Shown here one piece after another: positions 43,621 to 51,675 of a stretch of 64,000 nt of DNA (positions are counted from its first letter, which is position 1; each line of letters starts with the position of its first letter). The translations under genes and the position numbers were made by a program. Origin of the DNA: Streptomyces hygroscopicus (GTDB lineage: Bacteria; Actinomycetota; Actinomycetes; Streptomycetales; Streptomycetaceae); the NCBI RefSeq assembly GCF_026168105.1, contig NZ_LBMW01000002.1, positions 1 to 64,000 on the forward strand, written 5' to 3'. The notes below the pieces were generated by a model that made no database searches, was not told the DNA's origin, and saw nothing but the letters and a program-made list of their open reading frames with translations.

Positions 43621-44339
43621 TGCGGCTGGTCTCCCTCGTGCCGTCGCTGACCGAGGCCGTCGCCGTGTCGGTGCCGGGCGCGCTGGTCGGCGTCACCGAC
43701 TGGTGCAGCCACCCGGCAGACCTCGACGTCGTCCGGATCGGCGGCACCAAGAACCCCAGGGTCGAGCGGATCGTCCGGCTCGCCCCCGACCTGGTGCTCG
43801 CCAACGAGGAGGAGAACCGCGAGCCGGATCTCGCCGCCCTGCGCGAGGCGGGCCTCGAGGTCCTGGTCACCGAGGTGCGGAACGTCCCGGAGGCCTTCCG
43901 CGAACTGGAGCGGGTCGTGGCCGTGTGCGGGGCCCCCTCCCCGCCGCGCTGGCTGGACGAGGCCCGCGCCGCGTGGTCCGGCCTGCCGGTGGCGGAGCGT
44001 CGCACGACGGCCGTCGTCCCCGTCTGGCGACGGCCCTGGATGGTGCTGGGCCGGGACACCTTCGCCGGGGACGTGCTGGCCCGGCTCGGCGTAGACAACC
44101 TGTACGCGGCGCACACGGAGCGCTATCCGCGCATCCCCCTGGACGAGCTGCGCGCGGCGGCCCCCGACCTCGTGGTGCTGCCCGACGAGCCGTACCGCTT
44201 CACCGCCGAGGACGGCCCGGAGGCATTCGGGGACACACCGTGCGCACTGGTCGCAGGACGCCACCTCACCTGGTACGGGCCGTCGTTGACCGAGGCTCCG
44301 CGCGTCCTCGCCGAGGCGCTGCGAGCAGGTCGCCACTGA
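43620..44339 (+). CDS. Helical-backbone metal receptor, BtuF-like without signal peptide
   Basis: Protein of 239 residues related to cobalamin/siderophore binding proteins (periplasmic-binding-like class III): MRLVSLVPSLTEAVAV, GVTDWCSHP, VRIGGTKNPRVERIVRLAPDLVLANEEENREPDLAALREAGLEVLVTEVR. It lacks a signal peptide or lipobox, so it is probably cytoplasmic, unlike true ABC receptors. Such orphans are common in Streptomyces and their ligand is unknown. ATG 43620 is coupled to the small upstream ORF. Its 3' end overlaps the convergent transporter gene by 74 nt. Confidence 0.85.
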   Translation: MRLVSLVPSLTEAVAVSVPGALVGVTDWCSHPADLDVVRIGGTKNPRVERIVRLAPDLVLANEEENREPDLAALREAGLEVLVTEVRNVPEAFRELERVVAVCGAPSPPRWLDEARAAWSGLPVAERRTTAVVPVWRRPWMVLGRDTFAGDVLARLGVDNLYAAHTERYPRIPLDELRAAAPDLVVLPDEPYRFTAEDGPEAFGDTPCALVAGRHLTWYGPSLTEAPRVLAEALRAGRH

Positions 44340-45414
44340 GGACCCCCCGGCCCGTGCGGGCGGCGGCAACGGCCCAGGCGGCGACGAGCAGCGCGTACAG
44401 GAGAACCGCGAGCCCGGCGAGGACCACGAGCCCGGTCCGTCGGGCCAGCGCCTCCGCACCGGTGACACAGGTGCCCACCGGGAAGGTGAACGCCCACCAG
44501 GCCATCGTGAACCCCATCCCCCGCCGCCGGGCGCGCACCACCAGTGCCGCGGCGAGCGCCAGCCACAGCAGGGCGAACCCCAGCACCGGCACGCCGTAGA
44601 GCACCGCGAGAACGCCGTAGCCCCGGGCGTACGGGGCCGGTACGACGCTCGCGGACGTGCCGACGGCGGTGGTGGACTGGCCCAGGGGGCCGAGGACCAG
44701 GAACAGGGTCGGGGTGAGGGCGAGCGGCAGCGGGCCCGCGGTGATCAGTCGGGCCAGGATCAGCGGCAGCGTCACGAGTGTGGCAAGCAGCGAGATCCCG
44801 AACATTGCGGAGCAGGCGAGCAGCAGGCTCTCCCGCGGCTGGCCGGCGGGCAGATGCGGGACCAGCAGCGGGCCCTGGGCTGCCGAGACCATGGGGGCGA
44901 CCAGCGGCAGCAGCCAGACGGGGGTGGCCTCGCCCAGCTCGATGCGGTGCGAGGCGATCATCAGATACGGCACCCCGACGGCGGCGACGAGTCCCACGAC
45001 GGTGCCGGCGGTGAAGAGGACGGCGTCCAGGACGACGGCCGGGCCCGTACCGGTCCAGTCCCGGCCCACGGCCAGGGCGCCGCCGCCCACGGCCAGCAGG
45101 GCCATGGCGAGGCAGCCGTAGAAGGGGGCCACGGCGGGGTCGAGGAGATGGGCGCGGGCCTGGTCGCGATGGTGGATCCAGTGCAGGGCGCGAGCGCCGA
45201 GAAGGACCGCGAGAGCAGCCGCCGAGAGCGCCCAGACGGCCGCGCAGACGGTACGCAGCCCGGGTATGTGCCCGGCGCCGGGCAGACCGGCGCCGGCCGT
45301 CGCCACGATCGCGGTGCCCATCACGGAGGCGTACCAGTTCGGGCCGAGGTGGCGGACGACGGGGGCACGCCGTGGGCGGGCGGCGCGTGCGAGGGGCTGG
45401 GCTGCGATGACCAT
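44266..45414 (-). CDS. TDT/SLAC1-family transporter (tellurite resistance/dicarboxylate type)
   Basis: Integral membrane protein of 382 residues with about ten helices. LGPNWYASVMGTAIVATAGAGLPG, WLLPLVAPMVSAAQGPLLVPHL and GMGFTMAWWAFTFPVGTCVTG are the characteristic TDT/C4-dicarboxylate-malic acid transporter features. It probably moves an anion such as sulfite, malate or chloride. ATG 45414 has GCGGAAGC upstream; GTG 45423 is possible. It is divergent from a LysR gene, which likely controls it. The 3' end overlaps the preceding gene on the other strand. Confidence 0.88.
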   Translation of the reverse strand: MVIAAQPLARAARPRRAPVVRHLGPNWYASVMGTAIVATAGAGLPGAGHIPGLRTVCAAVWALSAAALAVLLGARALHWIHHRDQARAHLLDPAVAPFYGCLAMALLAVGGGALAVGRDWTGTGPAVVLDAVLFTAGTVVGLVAAVGVPYLMIASHRIELGEATPVWLLPLVAPMVSAAQGPLLVPHLPAGQPRESLLLACSAMFGISLLATLVTLPLILARLITAGPLPLALTPTLFLVLGPLGQSTTAVGTSASVVPAPYARGYGVLAVLYGVPVLGFALLWLALAAALVVRARRRGMGFTMAWWAFTFPVGTCVTGAEALARRTGLVVLAGLAVLLYALLVAAWAVAAARTGRGVLSGDLLAAPRRGRAEPRSTTARTR

Positions 45415-45485
45415 GGAAAGCACGCTTCCGCGGGGGCGCCGTTCCCACCAGGGAGTACGTGTCTATGGGGGCATAAGCTGTCCTT
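45415..45485. promoter_or_regulatory. Divergent LysR control region
   Basis: The 71 bp between the transporter and LysR genes hold a TATG-GGGG-CATA palindrome at 45464-45475, matching the loose interrupted-palindrome pattern of LysR sites. It is the obvious operator candidate for co-regulation of both genes. Confidence 0.4.
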
Positions 45486-46409
45486 ATGAGCGAGGGCGGA
45501 GACGAGGCATATCCGCGCGGTGGTCTGGCGCACCGGGTGCCGGATCTGGGCGCGCTGGAGCTGCTGCTCGCCGTGGCCCGGCTGGGCAGTCTGGGGCGGG
45601 CCGCGCGGGAGCTGGGGATCACCCAGCCCGCGGCCAGCAGCCGGATCCGGTCGATGGAGCGGCAGCTGGGTGTGGCGCTGGTGGACCGGTCGCCGCGGGG
45701 CTCGCGGCTGACCGACGCGGGGGCGCTGGTCACGGACTGGGCGCGGCGGATCATGGAGGCGGCGGAGGCCTTCGACGCGGGGGCCCAGGCGCTGCGGGGG
45801 CGGCGGGATTCGCGACTGCGGGTGGCGGCGAGCATGACGATTGCGGAGTACCTGCTGCCGGGCTGGCTGATCGCGCTGCGCGCGCTGCGGCCGGACACGG
45901 CGGTGTCGCTGCTGGCCGGGAACTCGGCGGCGGTCGCCGAACGCCTGCTCGCGGACGAGGCGGACCTGGGCTTCGTGGAAGGGCTGTCCCTGCCCGCGGG
46001 CCTGGACGGGGCCGTGGTGGCCCACGACCGTCTGATCGTGGTGACGGCACCGGGGCACCCGTGGGCACGCCGCCGGGGGCCGCTCTCGGCCGGGGAGCTG
46101 GCGTCCACCCCGCTCATCCTCCGGGAGGAGGGCTCGGGCACCCGCCAGGTGCTGAACGCGGCCCTGGGCGGCCTGGCCCGCCCGCTGCTCGAACTGTCCT
46201 CGACGACGGCGGTCAAGGCGTCCGCGGTGAGCGGCGCGGGCCCGGCGGTCCTGAGCGAACTCGCCGTGGGGGAGGAACTCGCATCCCGTCGTCTGGTGAG
46301 CGTGCCGGTCGAGGGCGTACGGCTGGACCGGGAGCTACGGGCGGTGTGGCGCACGGGCCACCGCCCGACGGGGCCGGGACGGGAACTGCTGGGGCTGACG
46401 CGGGGGTAA
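45486..46409 (+). CDS. LysR-family transcriptional regulator
   Basis: Regulator of 307 residues. Winged helix LGALELLLAVARLGSLGRAARELGITQPAASSRIRSMERQLGVALVDRSPRGSRLT, followed by a type-2 periplasmic effector domain (LRVAASMTIAEYLLPGWLIALR, ADLGFVEG, LILREEGSGTRQVL). The GSGTR motif is typical of CysB/CbbR-like anion sensors, such as sulfur or carboxylate ligands. That fits control of the divergent anion transporter. Confidence 0.92.
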   Translation: MSEGGDEAYPRGGLAHRVPDLGALELLLAVARLGSLGRAARELGITQPAASSRIRSMERQLGVALVDRSPRGSRLTDAGALVTDWARRIMEAAEAFDAGAQALRGRRDSRLRVAASMTIAEYLLPGWLIALRALRPDTAVSLLAGNSAAVAERLLADEADLGFVEGLSLPAGLDGAVVAHDRLIVVTAPGHPWARRRGPLSAGELASTPLILREEGSGTRQVLNAALGGLARPLLELSSTTAVKASAVSGAGPAVLSELAVGEELASRRLVSVPVEGVRLDRELRAVWRTGHRPTGPGRELLGLTRG

Positions 46410-46448
46410 CGGGAACTGCCGGAGCCGACCCCGGGGTTGGGCGAGCGG

Positions 46449-47135
46449 CTAGCCGGCCGCCGCCCGGATCAGCGCCCTCATCACCCGCATGTCCTCTCCC
46501 ATCTCCGGATGCCACTGGACGCCCAGCACCCAGTCCCCGGACGGGAGTTCGATCGCCTCCACGGTGCCGTCCGCCGCGTACGCGGACGGCACCAGACCCC
46601 GGCCGAGGCGGTCCACGGCCTGGTGGTGGTAGGTCGGTACGGACGTCTCCTCGGGGACGGCACCGGCGTACCGGGTGCCGGGCACCGGCGTGACCGGGTG
46701 CCGGCCGAAGACCCCGACGGCCTCCGCGTGCCCGTCGATGTGCTGCACGAGCGTGCCGCCGAGGGCGACGTTCAGCAGCTGCATACCGCGGCAGATGCCG
46801 AGCAGCGGGGTGCCGGACGCCAGCGCCGCCTCGATCAGGGCCAGTTCCCAGGCATCGCGCTCCGGCGCCGGACGTCCGGTCCTGGAGGAGCGCTCCGCGC
46901 CGTAGCGGGAGGGGTCGACGTCCGGTCCGCCCGCGATCACCACGCCGTCCAGCCGGGCCACCGTCGCCGCGGCGCGGGCCGGATCGTCCGGCGGCAGGAG
47001 TGCGGCGAGCCCGCCGGCCCGCTGCACGAGCAGGGGATAGCCTGCCGGCAGCAGCGCCGCGTCCAGCTCCCAGATGCCCCAGCGCGTCCCGGCCTCCAGA
47101 TACGTACTCACACCGATCAGCGGTCGTCCGGTCAT
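46449..47135 (-). CDS. Class I glutamine amidotransferase-like gamma-glutamyl hydrolase (peptidase C26)
   Basis: PuuD-like hydrolase of 228 residues. Catalytic Cys115 in LLGICRGMQLLNV, His209 and Glu211 in GVQWHPE, plus GVVIAGGPDVDPSRYG. It removes gamma-glutamyl groups from small amides. Next to glnA4 and an aldehyde dehydrogenase, it fits the last step of a gamma-glutamylated amine route, releasing glutamate. ATG 47135 has GGGGAGGCC upstream. It lies 52 bp after the FadR-type regulator on the same strand. Confidence 0.92.
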   Translation of the reverse strand: MTGRPLIGVSTYLEAGTRWGIWELDAALLPAGYPLLVQRAGGLAALLPPDDPARAAATVARLDGVVIAGGPDVDPSRYGAERSSRTGRPAPERDAWELALIEAALASGTPLLGICRGMQLLNVALGGTLVQHIDGHAEAVGVFGRHPVTPVPGTRYAGAVPEETSVPTYHHQAVDRLGRGLVPSAYAADGTVEAIELPSGDWVLGVQWHPEMGEDMRVMRALIRAAAG

Positions 47136-47187
47136 GCGGGCCTCCCCGGGTTCCAATGGATCCCCCTCGTACCTTTGCATGGCGTGC

Positions 47188-47934
47188 TCACGCCAGGAAC
47201 CCCCGCAGCAACGCCGCCGTTCCCGCGCAGTGCTCCCGCATCATCTCCCGGGCCCCGTCCGCGTCCCCGTCGAGCACCGCCTCCACCAGCGCCTCGTGCT
47301 GGCGCTGCGAGTGCTCCAGGTTCCGCACCAGCAGCGGGATGCAGTCCAGCAGGTCGTTCACCGTCGCCCGTACGGCCGCGTACTGCCCCGTCAGCGACGG
47401 CGACCCGCACAACTCGGCCAGCGTGAGGTGCAGCAGCGTGTCCAGCCGCCGGTACTCCGCGAGCGGCGCGTCCTGGGTGCGCGCCAGCGCCTCCCGCAGC
47501 CGCTCGGCCTGCTCCGCGGTGAGGCCGTGCGCCGCGCACAGGCCCGCCGCCCCCACCTCCAGCACCTCACGGAAGCGCAGCACGTCCTCGATGTCGACCT
47601 TCTCGATACGCCGACGCAGCTCGTCCTCGCCGCCGACGTCGATGCGCGGCCGCACGAACGTGCCGCCGTACCGCCCGCGGCGCGACTCCACCAGACCCTG
47701 GTCCTGGAGCACCTTCAGCACCTCGCGCAGCGTGACCCGGCTGATCCCCAGCCGGTCCGCCAGCTCCCGCTCCGCGGGCAGCCGCTCACCGCCCGGCACC
47801 AGCCCGAGGCGGACGACCTGGAGGATCTGCTCCAGTGCCTCCTCGAAGCCGTTGCCGGCCCGCACGGGCCGCAGGACCGGCGTCAACCGATCCCGCGGGC
47901 CGCCGAAGCCGTCCTCGGTTTCCGCCTGCGACAT
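47188..47934 (-). CDS. FadR/GntR-family transcriptional regulator
   Basis: Regulator of 248 residues. Winged helix with PGGERLPAERELADRLGISRVTLREVLKVLQDQGLVESRRGRYGGTFV, and an FCD domain (about 105-240; RFREVLEVGAAGLCAA, LLHLTLAEL, HEALVEAVLDGDADGAREMMREH) with His residues that usually bind metal and a carboxylate ligand. It is divergent from glnA4 and upstream of the C26 hydrolase, so it is the likely controller of the amine module. ATG 47934; a GGAAGGGGG segment precedes it. Confidence 0.93.
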   Translation of the reverse strand: MSQAETEDGFGGPRDRLTPVLRPVRAGNGFEEALEQILQVVRLGLVPGGERLPAERELADRLGISRVTLREVLKVLQDQGLVESRRGRYGGTFVRPRIDVGGEDELRRRIEKVDIEDVLRFREVLEVGAAGLCAAHGLTAEQAERLREALARTQDAPLAEYRRLDTLLHLTLAELCGSPSLTGQYAAVRATVNDLLDCIPLLVRNLEHSQRQHEALVEAVLDGDADGAREMMREHCAGTAALLRGFLA

Positions 47935-48009
47935 CTTGCCGCGCCCCCTTCCCAAGCAATGGTTCTCGGAAATACCTTATGACTCTCGGCGGACCTAAGG
48001 AGACCTCCC
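47935..48009. promoter_or_regulatory. Divergent control region of the glnA4 module
   Basis: Between the FadR-type gene and glnA4. It contains GGT-TCTCGGAAAT-ACC (47961-47976) and CTTATG...CTAAG, weakly symmetric elements that could be operator half-sites. TAAGGAGACC is the ribosome site of glnA4. No promoter hexamers are certain. Confidence 0.35.
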
Positions 48010-49380
48010 GTGGCAGACCGCACACCCCCGCTCGGTATCGAGGAGCTGCATGCCCTCGTCGCGGGCGGCGAGATCGACACTGTCGTCCTGGCCTTCCCCG
48101 ACATGCAAGGGCGCCTCCAGGGCAAGCGGTTCGCCGCACGTTTTTTCCTCGACGAGGTGCTGGAGCACGGCACGGAGGGCTGCAACTACCTCCTCGCCGT
48201 CGACACCGAGATGAACACGGTCGACGGCTACGAGATGTCCTCGTGGGACCGCGGCTACGGAGACTTCGCCCTGCACCCGGACCTGAGCACACTGCGCCGG
48301 GTGCCGTGGAACGAGGGTACGGCCATGCTCATCGCCGACCTGGCCTGGGCGGACGGTTCGCCCGTGGCCGCCGCGCCCCGCCAGATCCTGCGCCGCCAGC
48401 TCGACCGACTCGCCGCCCTCGGGCACACCGCCCGGGTCGGCACCGAGCTGGAGTTCATCGTCTTCAAGGACACCTACGAGCAGGCCTGGGACGCGAACTA
48501 CCGGGGACTGACCCCGGCCAACCAGTACAACGTCGACTACTCCGTGCTCGGCACGGGACGGATCGAGCCCCTTCTGCGCCGCATCCGCAACGAGATGGCG
48601 GGCGCCGGTCTCACCGTGGAGTCGGCCAAGGGCGAGTGCAACCCCGGCCAGCACGAGATCGCCTTCCGCTACGACGAGGCCCTGGTCACCTGCGACCAGC
48701 ACGCGATCTACAAGACGGGCGCCAAGGAGATCGCCGCCCAGGAGGGCGTCTCGATCACCTTCATGGCCAAGTACAACGAGCGCGAGGGCAACTCCTGTCA
48801 TATCCACCTCTCCCTCGCGGACGAGCACGGCCGGGGCGTCATGGCCGGCACGTCAAGCGAGCCGGGCGGCATGTCGGAGGTCATGCGGCACTTCCTCGCC
48901 GGGCAGCTCGCCGCTCTGCGGGACTTCTCGCTGCTGTACGCCCCCAACATCAACTCCTACAAGCGCTTCCAGCCGGGCTCCTTCGCCCCGACCGCGGTCG
49001 CCTGGGGGTACGACAACCGAACCTGCGCCCTGCGGGTCGTCGGCCACGGCCGCTCGCTGCGCTTCGAGAACCGGCTGCCCGGCGGCGACGTCAACCCGCA
49101 CCTCGCGGTCGCCGGGATGGTCGCGGCCGGACTGTACGGCATCGAGCAGAAGCTGGAGCTGCCCGAGCCGTGCCCGGGCAACGCCTACACCGCCGCGTAC
49201 GAACATGTGCCCACCACGCTGCGCGAGGCTGCGGAGCTCTGGGAGAACAGCCCCATCGCCAAGGCCGCCTTCGGTGACGAGGTGGTCGCGCACTACCGCA
49301 ACATGGCCCGCGTCGAGCTGGCCGCCTTCGACGCCGCGGTGACCGACTGGGAGCTGCGCCGCTCCTTCGAACGCATGTGA
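48010..49380 (+). CDS. glnA4: Glutamine-synthetase-like gamma-glutamylamide synthetase
   Basis: Type I glutamine-synthetase fold, 456 residues: ADLAWADGSPVAAAPRQIL, GTELEFIVF (metal Glu), ESAKGECNPGQHEIAFRYDEAL, MAKYNEREGNSCHIHLSL, and NSYKRFQPGSFAPTAVAWGYDNRTCALRVVG. The adenylylation loop NLYDLP of true GlnA is missing, and context differs from ammonium assimilation. In S. coelicolor the orthologue GlnA4 glutamylates ethanolamine. GTG 48010 has AAGGAG. Likely operon glnA4-aldehyde dehydrogenase-SDR, with 4-nt overlaps or less. Confidence 0.88.
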   Translation: MADRTPPLGIEELHALVAGGEIDTVVLAFPDMQGRLQGKRFAARFFLDEVLEHGTEGCNYLLAVDTEMNTVDGYEMSSWDRGYGDFALHPDLSTLRRVPWNEGTAMLIADLAWADGSPVAAAPRQILRRQLDRLAALGHTARVGTELEFIVFKDTYEQAWDANYRGLTPANQYNVDYSVLGTGRIEPLLRRIRNEMAGAGLTVESAKGECNPGQHEIAFRYDEALVTCDQHAIYKTGAKEIAAQEGVSITFMAKYNEREGNSCHIHLSLADEHGRGVMAGTSSEPGGMSEVMRHFLAGQLAALRDFSLLYAPNINSYKRFQPGSFAPTAVAWGYDNRTCALRVVGHGRSLRFENRLPGGDVNPHLAVAGMVAAGLYGIEQKLELPEPCPGNAYTAAYEHVPTTLREAAELWENSPIAKAAFGDEVVAHYRNMARVELAAFDAAVTDWELRRSFERM

Positions 49381-49391
49381 GAGGTCTTCCC

Positions 49392-50771
49392 TTGTCCGAC
49401 CAGCACGAGCTGCAGGTACTCAATCCGGCCACCGAAGAGGCCGTCGCCACCGTTGCGGCCGCCACGGCGGCCGACGTCGACGCGGCGGTCACGCGGGCCG
49501 CGAAGGCGCAGACCCGGTGGGCCGCCCTCGCGCCCGGCGATCGCGCCAGGCTGCTGCGCCGGTTCGCGGTCGCCGTCGACGAACACCTCGAAGAGCTGGC
49601 GCAGTTGGAAGTACGGGAGGCCGGGCACGTCATCGGCAACGCCCGCTGGGAGGCGGGCAACGTCCGTGACCTTCTCGAGTACGCGGCCGGGGGAGTGGAG
49701 CGACTGACCGGTCGTCAGATCCCGGTCCCGGGCGGGCTGGACATCACGATCCTCGAACCGCTCGGCGTCGTCGGCGTCATCGCGCCCTGGAACTTCCCGA
49801 TGCCGATCGCCGCCTGGGGCACGGCCCCGGCGCTCGCGGCGGGCAACGCGGTGATCCTCAAGCCCGCCGAGACGACCCCGCTCACGGCCCTGCGCCTGGC
49901 CGAGCTGGCGCTGCACGCGGGGCTGCCGGACGGGCTGTTCCAGGTGCTGCCCGGCCTCGGACCCGTGGCGGGCAACGCGCTCGTCGAGCACCCGGGCGTG
50001 GCGAAGATCGTCTTCACCGGGTCGACCGCCGTGGGCAGACAGGTACTGGCGAAGGGCTCCGCCCTTCTCAAGCGCGTCACCCTCGAACTCGGCGGCAAGA
50101 GTCCCAACATCGTCTTCGCGGACGCCGACCTGGACGCCGCCGCGGCCGCCGCCCCCATGTCCTTCCTCGACAACTCCGGCCAGGACTGCTGCGCCCGCAC
50201 CCGAATCCTGGTCCAGCGCTCCGCCTACGACCGCTTCCTCGGCCTCCTCGCCCCCGCCGTCGAGTCCGTCCTGGTCGGCGACCCCGCGGACGAAAACACC
50301 CACATGGGTCCGCTGATCTCCAAGTCCCAGCTGGACCGCGTCCGTTCGTACGTCCCGGTCGACACGCCCGGCATCCGTGGCAAGGCTCCCGAAGGCCCCG
50401 GCTTCTGGTTCCCGCCCACCGTCCTCACCGATGTCGACCCGCACGCGCGCGTCGCCGTCGAGGAGGTCTTCGGCCCTGTCGCCGTCGTCCTGCCCTTCGA
50501 GGACGAGGCCGACGCGATCCGCCTCGCCAACGACACTGCGTACGGGCTCTCCGGCTCCATCTGGACCCGCGACGTGGGCCGGGCGCTGCGTGTCTCGGGG
50601 GCCGTCCGCGCCGGCAACCTGTCCGTCAACTCCCACTCCAGCGTCCGCTACTGGACCCCCTTCGGCGGCTTCAAGCAGTCGGGGATCGGCCGCGAACTCG
50701 GCCCGGACGCCCTGACCGCCTTCACCGAAACCAAGAACGTCTTCATCAGTACGGAGGGCCCCGCACAGTGA
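49392..50771 (+). CDS. Aldehyde dehydrogenase
   Basis: NAD(P)-dependent aldehyde dehydrogenase of 459 residues. VVGVIAPWNFPMPIAAWG, FTGSTAVGRQV, LELGGKSPNIVF (catalytic-base Glu) and NSGQDCCARTR, where one of Cys266/Cys267 is the nucleophile. In this operon it likely oxidises the aldehyde formed from the glutamylated amine. The start is taken at TTG 49392 because GAGAGG sits 7 nt upstream; GTG 49377 overlapping the glnA4 stop is the alternative. The stop overlaps the next gene by 4 nt. Confidence 0.93.
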   Translation: MSDQHELQVLNPATEEAVATVAAATAADVDAAVTRAAKAQTRWAALAPGDRARLLRRFAVAVDEHLEELAQLEVREAGHVIGNARWEAGNVRDLLEYAAGGVERLTGRQIPVPGGLDITILEPLGVVGVIAPWNFPMPIAAWGTAPALAAGNAVILKPAETTPLTALRLAELALHAGLPDGLFQVLPGLGPVAGNALVEHPGVAKIVFTGSTAVGRQVLAKGSALLKRVTLELGGKSPNIVFADADLDAAAAAAPMSFLDNSGQDCCARTRILVQRSAYDRFLGLLAPAVESVLVGDPADENTHMGPLISKSQLDRVRSYVPVDTPGIRGKAPEGPGFWFPPTVLTDVDPHARVAVEEVFGPVAVVLPFEDEADAIRLANDTAYGLSGSIWTRDVGRALRVSGAVRAGNLSVNSHSSVRYWTPFGGFKQSGIGRELGPDALTAFTETKNVFISTEGPAQ

Positions 50772-51559
50772 CCGCACCCAGCGAAGACATCGTCTGCCGC
50801 CGGCTCGTCGGCCGTACCGCCGTCATCACCGGTGCCGGCAGCGGCATCGGTCTCGCCGCCGCACGCCGGCTCGCCGCCGAGGGCGCCCACGTCGTCTGCG
50901 GCGACGTCGACGAGACCCGCGGCAAGGCTGCCGCCGAGGAGGTCGGCGGGCTGTTCGTGAACGTCGACGTCACCGACCCCGAGCAGGTCGAAGCGTTCTT
51001 CAAGGCCGCGTACGACGCCTACGGCTCCGTCGACATCGCCTTCAACAACGCGGGCATCTCACCGCCCGACGACGACTCCATCCTGGACACCGGCCTGGAG
51101 GCCTGGAAGCGGGTCCAGGAGGTCAACCTGACCTCCGTCTACCTGTGCTGCAAGGCCGCCATCCCCTACATGCGGCGTCAGGGCAAGGGCTCCATCATCA
51201 ACACGGCGTCGTTCGTGGCCCGGATGGGCGCGGCCACCTCGCAGATCTCGTACACGGCATCCAAGGGCGGTGTGCTCGCCATGTCCCGCGAACTGGGTGT
51301 GCAGTTCGCCCGGGACGGCATCCGGGTCAACGCCCTGTGCCCCGGGCCGGTCAACACCCCGCTCCTGCAGGAGCTGTTCGCCAAGGACCCCGAACGGGCC
51401 GCCCGCCGTCTGGTCCACATCCCGGTCGGGCGGTTCGCGGAGGCCGAGGAGATCGCCGCGGCGGTCGCGTTCCTCGCCAGCGACGACTCCTCGTTCGTGA
51501 ACGCCACCGACTTCCTGGTGGACGGCGGGATCTCCGGCGCGTACGTCACGCCTCTGTAG
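50768..51559 (+). CDS. Short-chain dehydrogenase/reductase
   Basis: Classical SDR of 263 residues. Cofactor motif VITGAGSGIGLAAARRL with acidic GDVDE suggesting NAD(H), NNAGIS, catalytic Ser/Tyr/Lys in NTASFVARMGAATSQISYTASKGG, and PGPVNTPLL. It likely oxidises an alcohol to the aldehyde used by the preceding dehydrogenase. GTG 50768 overlaps that gene's stop (GTGA), so the two are translationally coupled. Confidence 0.93.
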   Translation: MTAPSEDIVCRRLVGRTAVITGAGSGIGLAAARRLAAEGAHVVCGDVDETRGKAAAEEVGGLFVNVDVTDPEQVEAFFKAAYDAYGSVDIAFNNAGISPPDDDSILDTGLEAWKRVQEVNLTSVYLCCKAAIPYMRRQGKGSIINTASFVARMGAATSQISYTASKGGVLAMSRELGVQFARDGIRVNALCPGPVNTPLLQELFAKDPERAARRLVHIPVGRFAEAEEIAAAVAFLASDDSSFVNATDFLVDGGISGAYVTPL

Positions 51560-51675
51560 CGGGGCCACGGCACGCGCGGCACCACCTGGAGCGGCGGGGG
51601 CGAGCGGCACGCCGCCCCCGCCGGGCCGGTGCCGCGCCCCGTCGTAGCCGCTCACCGAAGGCCCGTGGACGGGCG

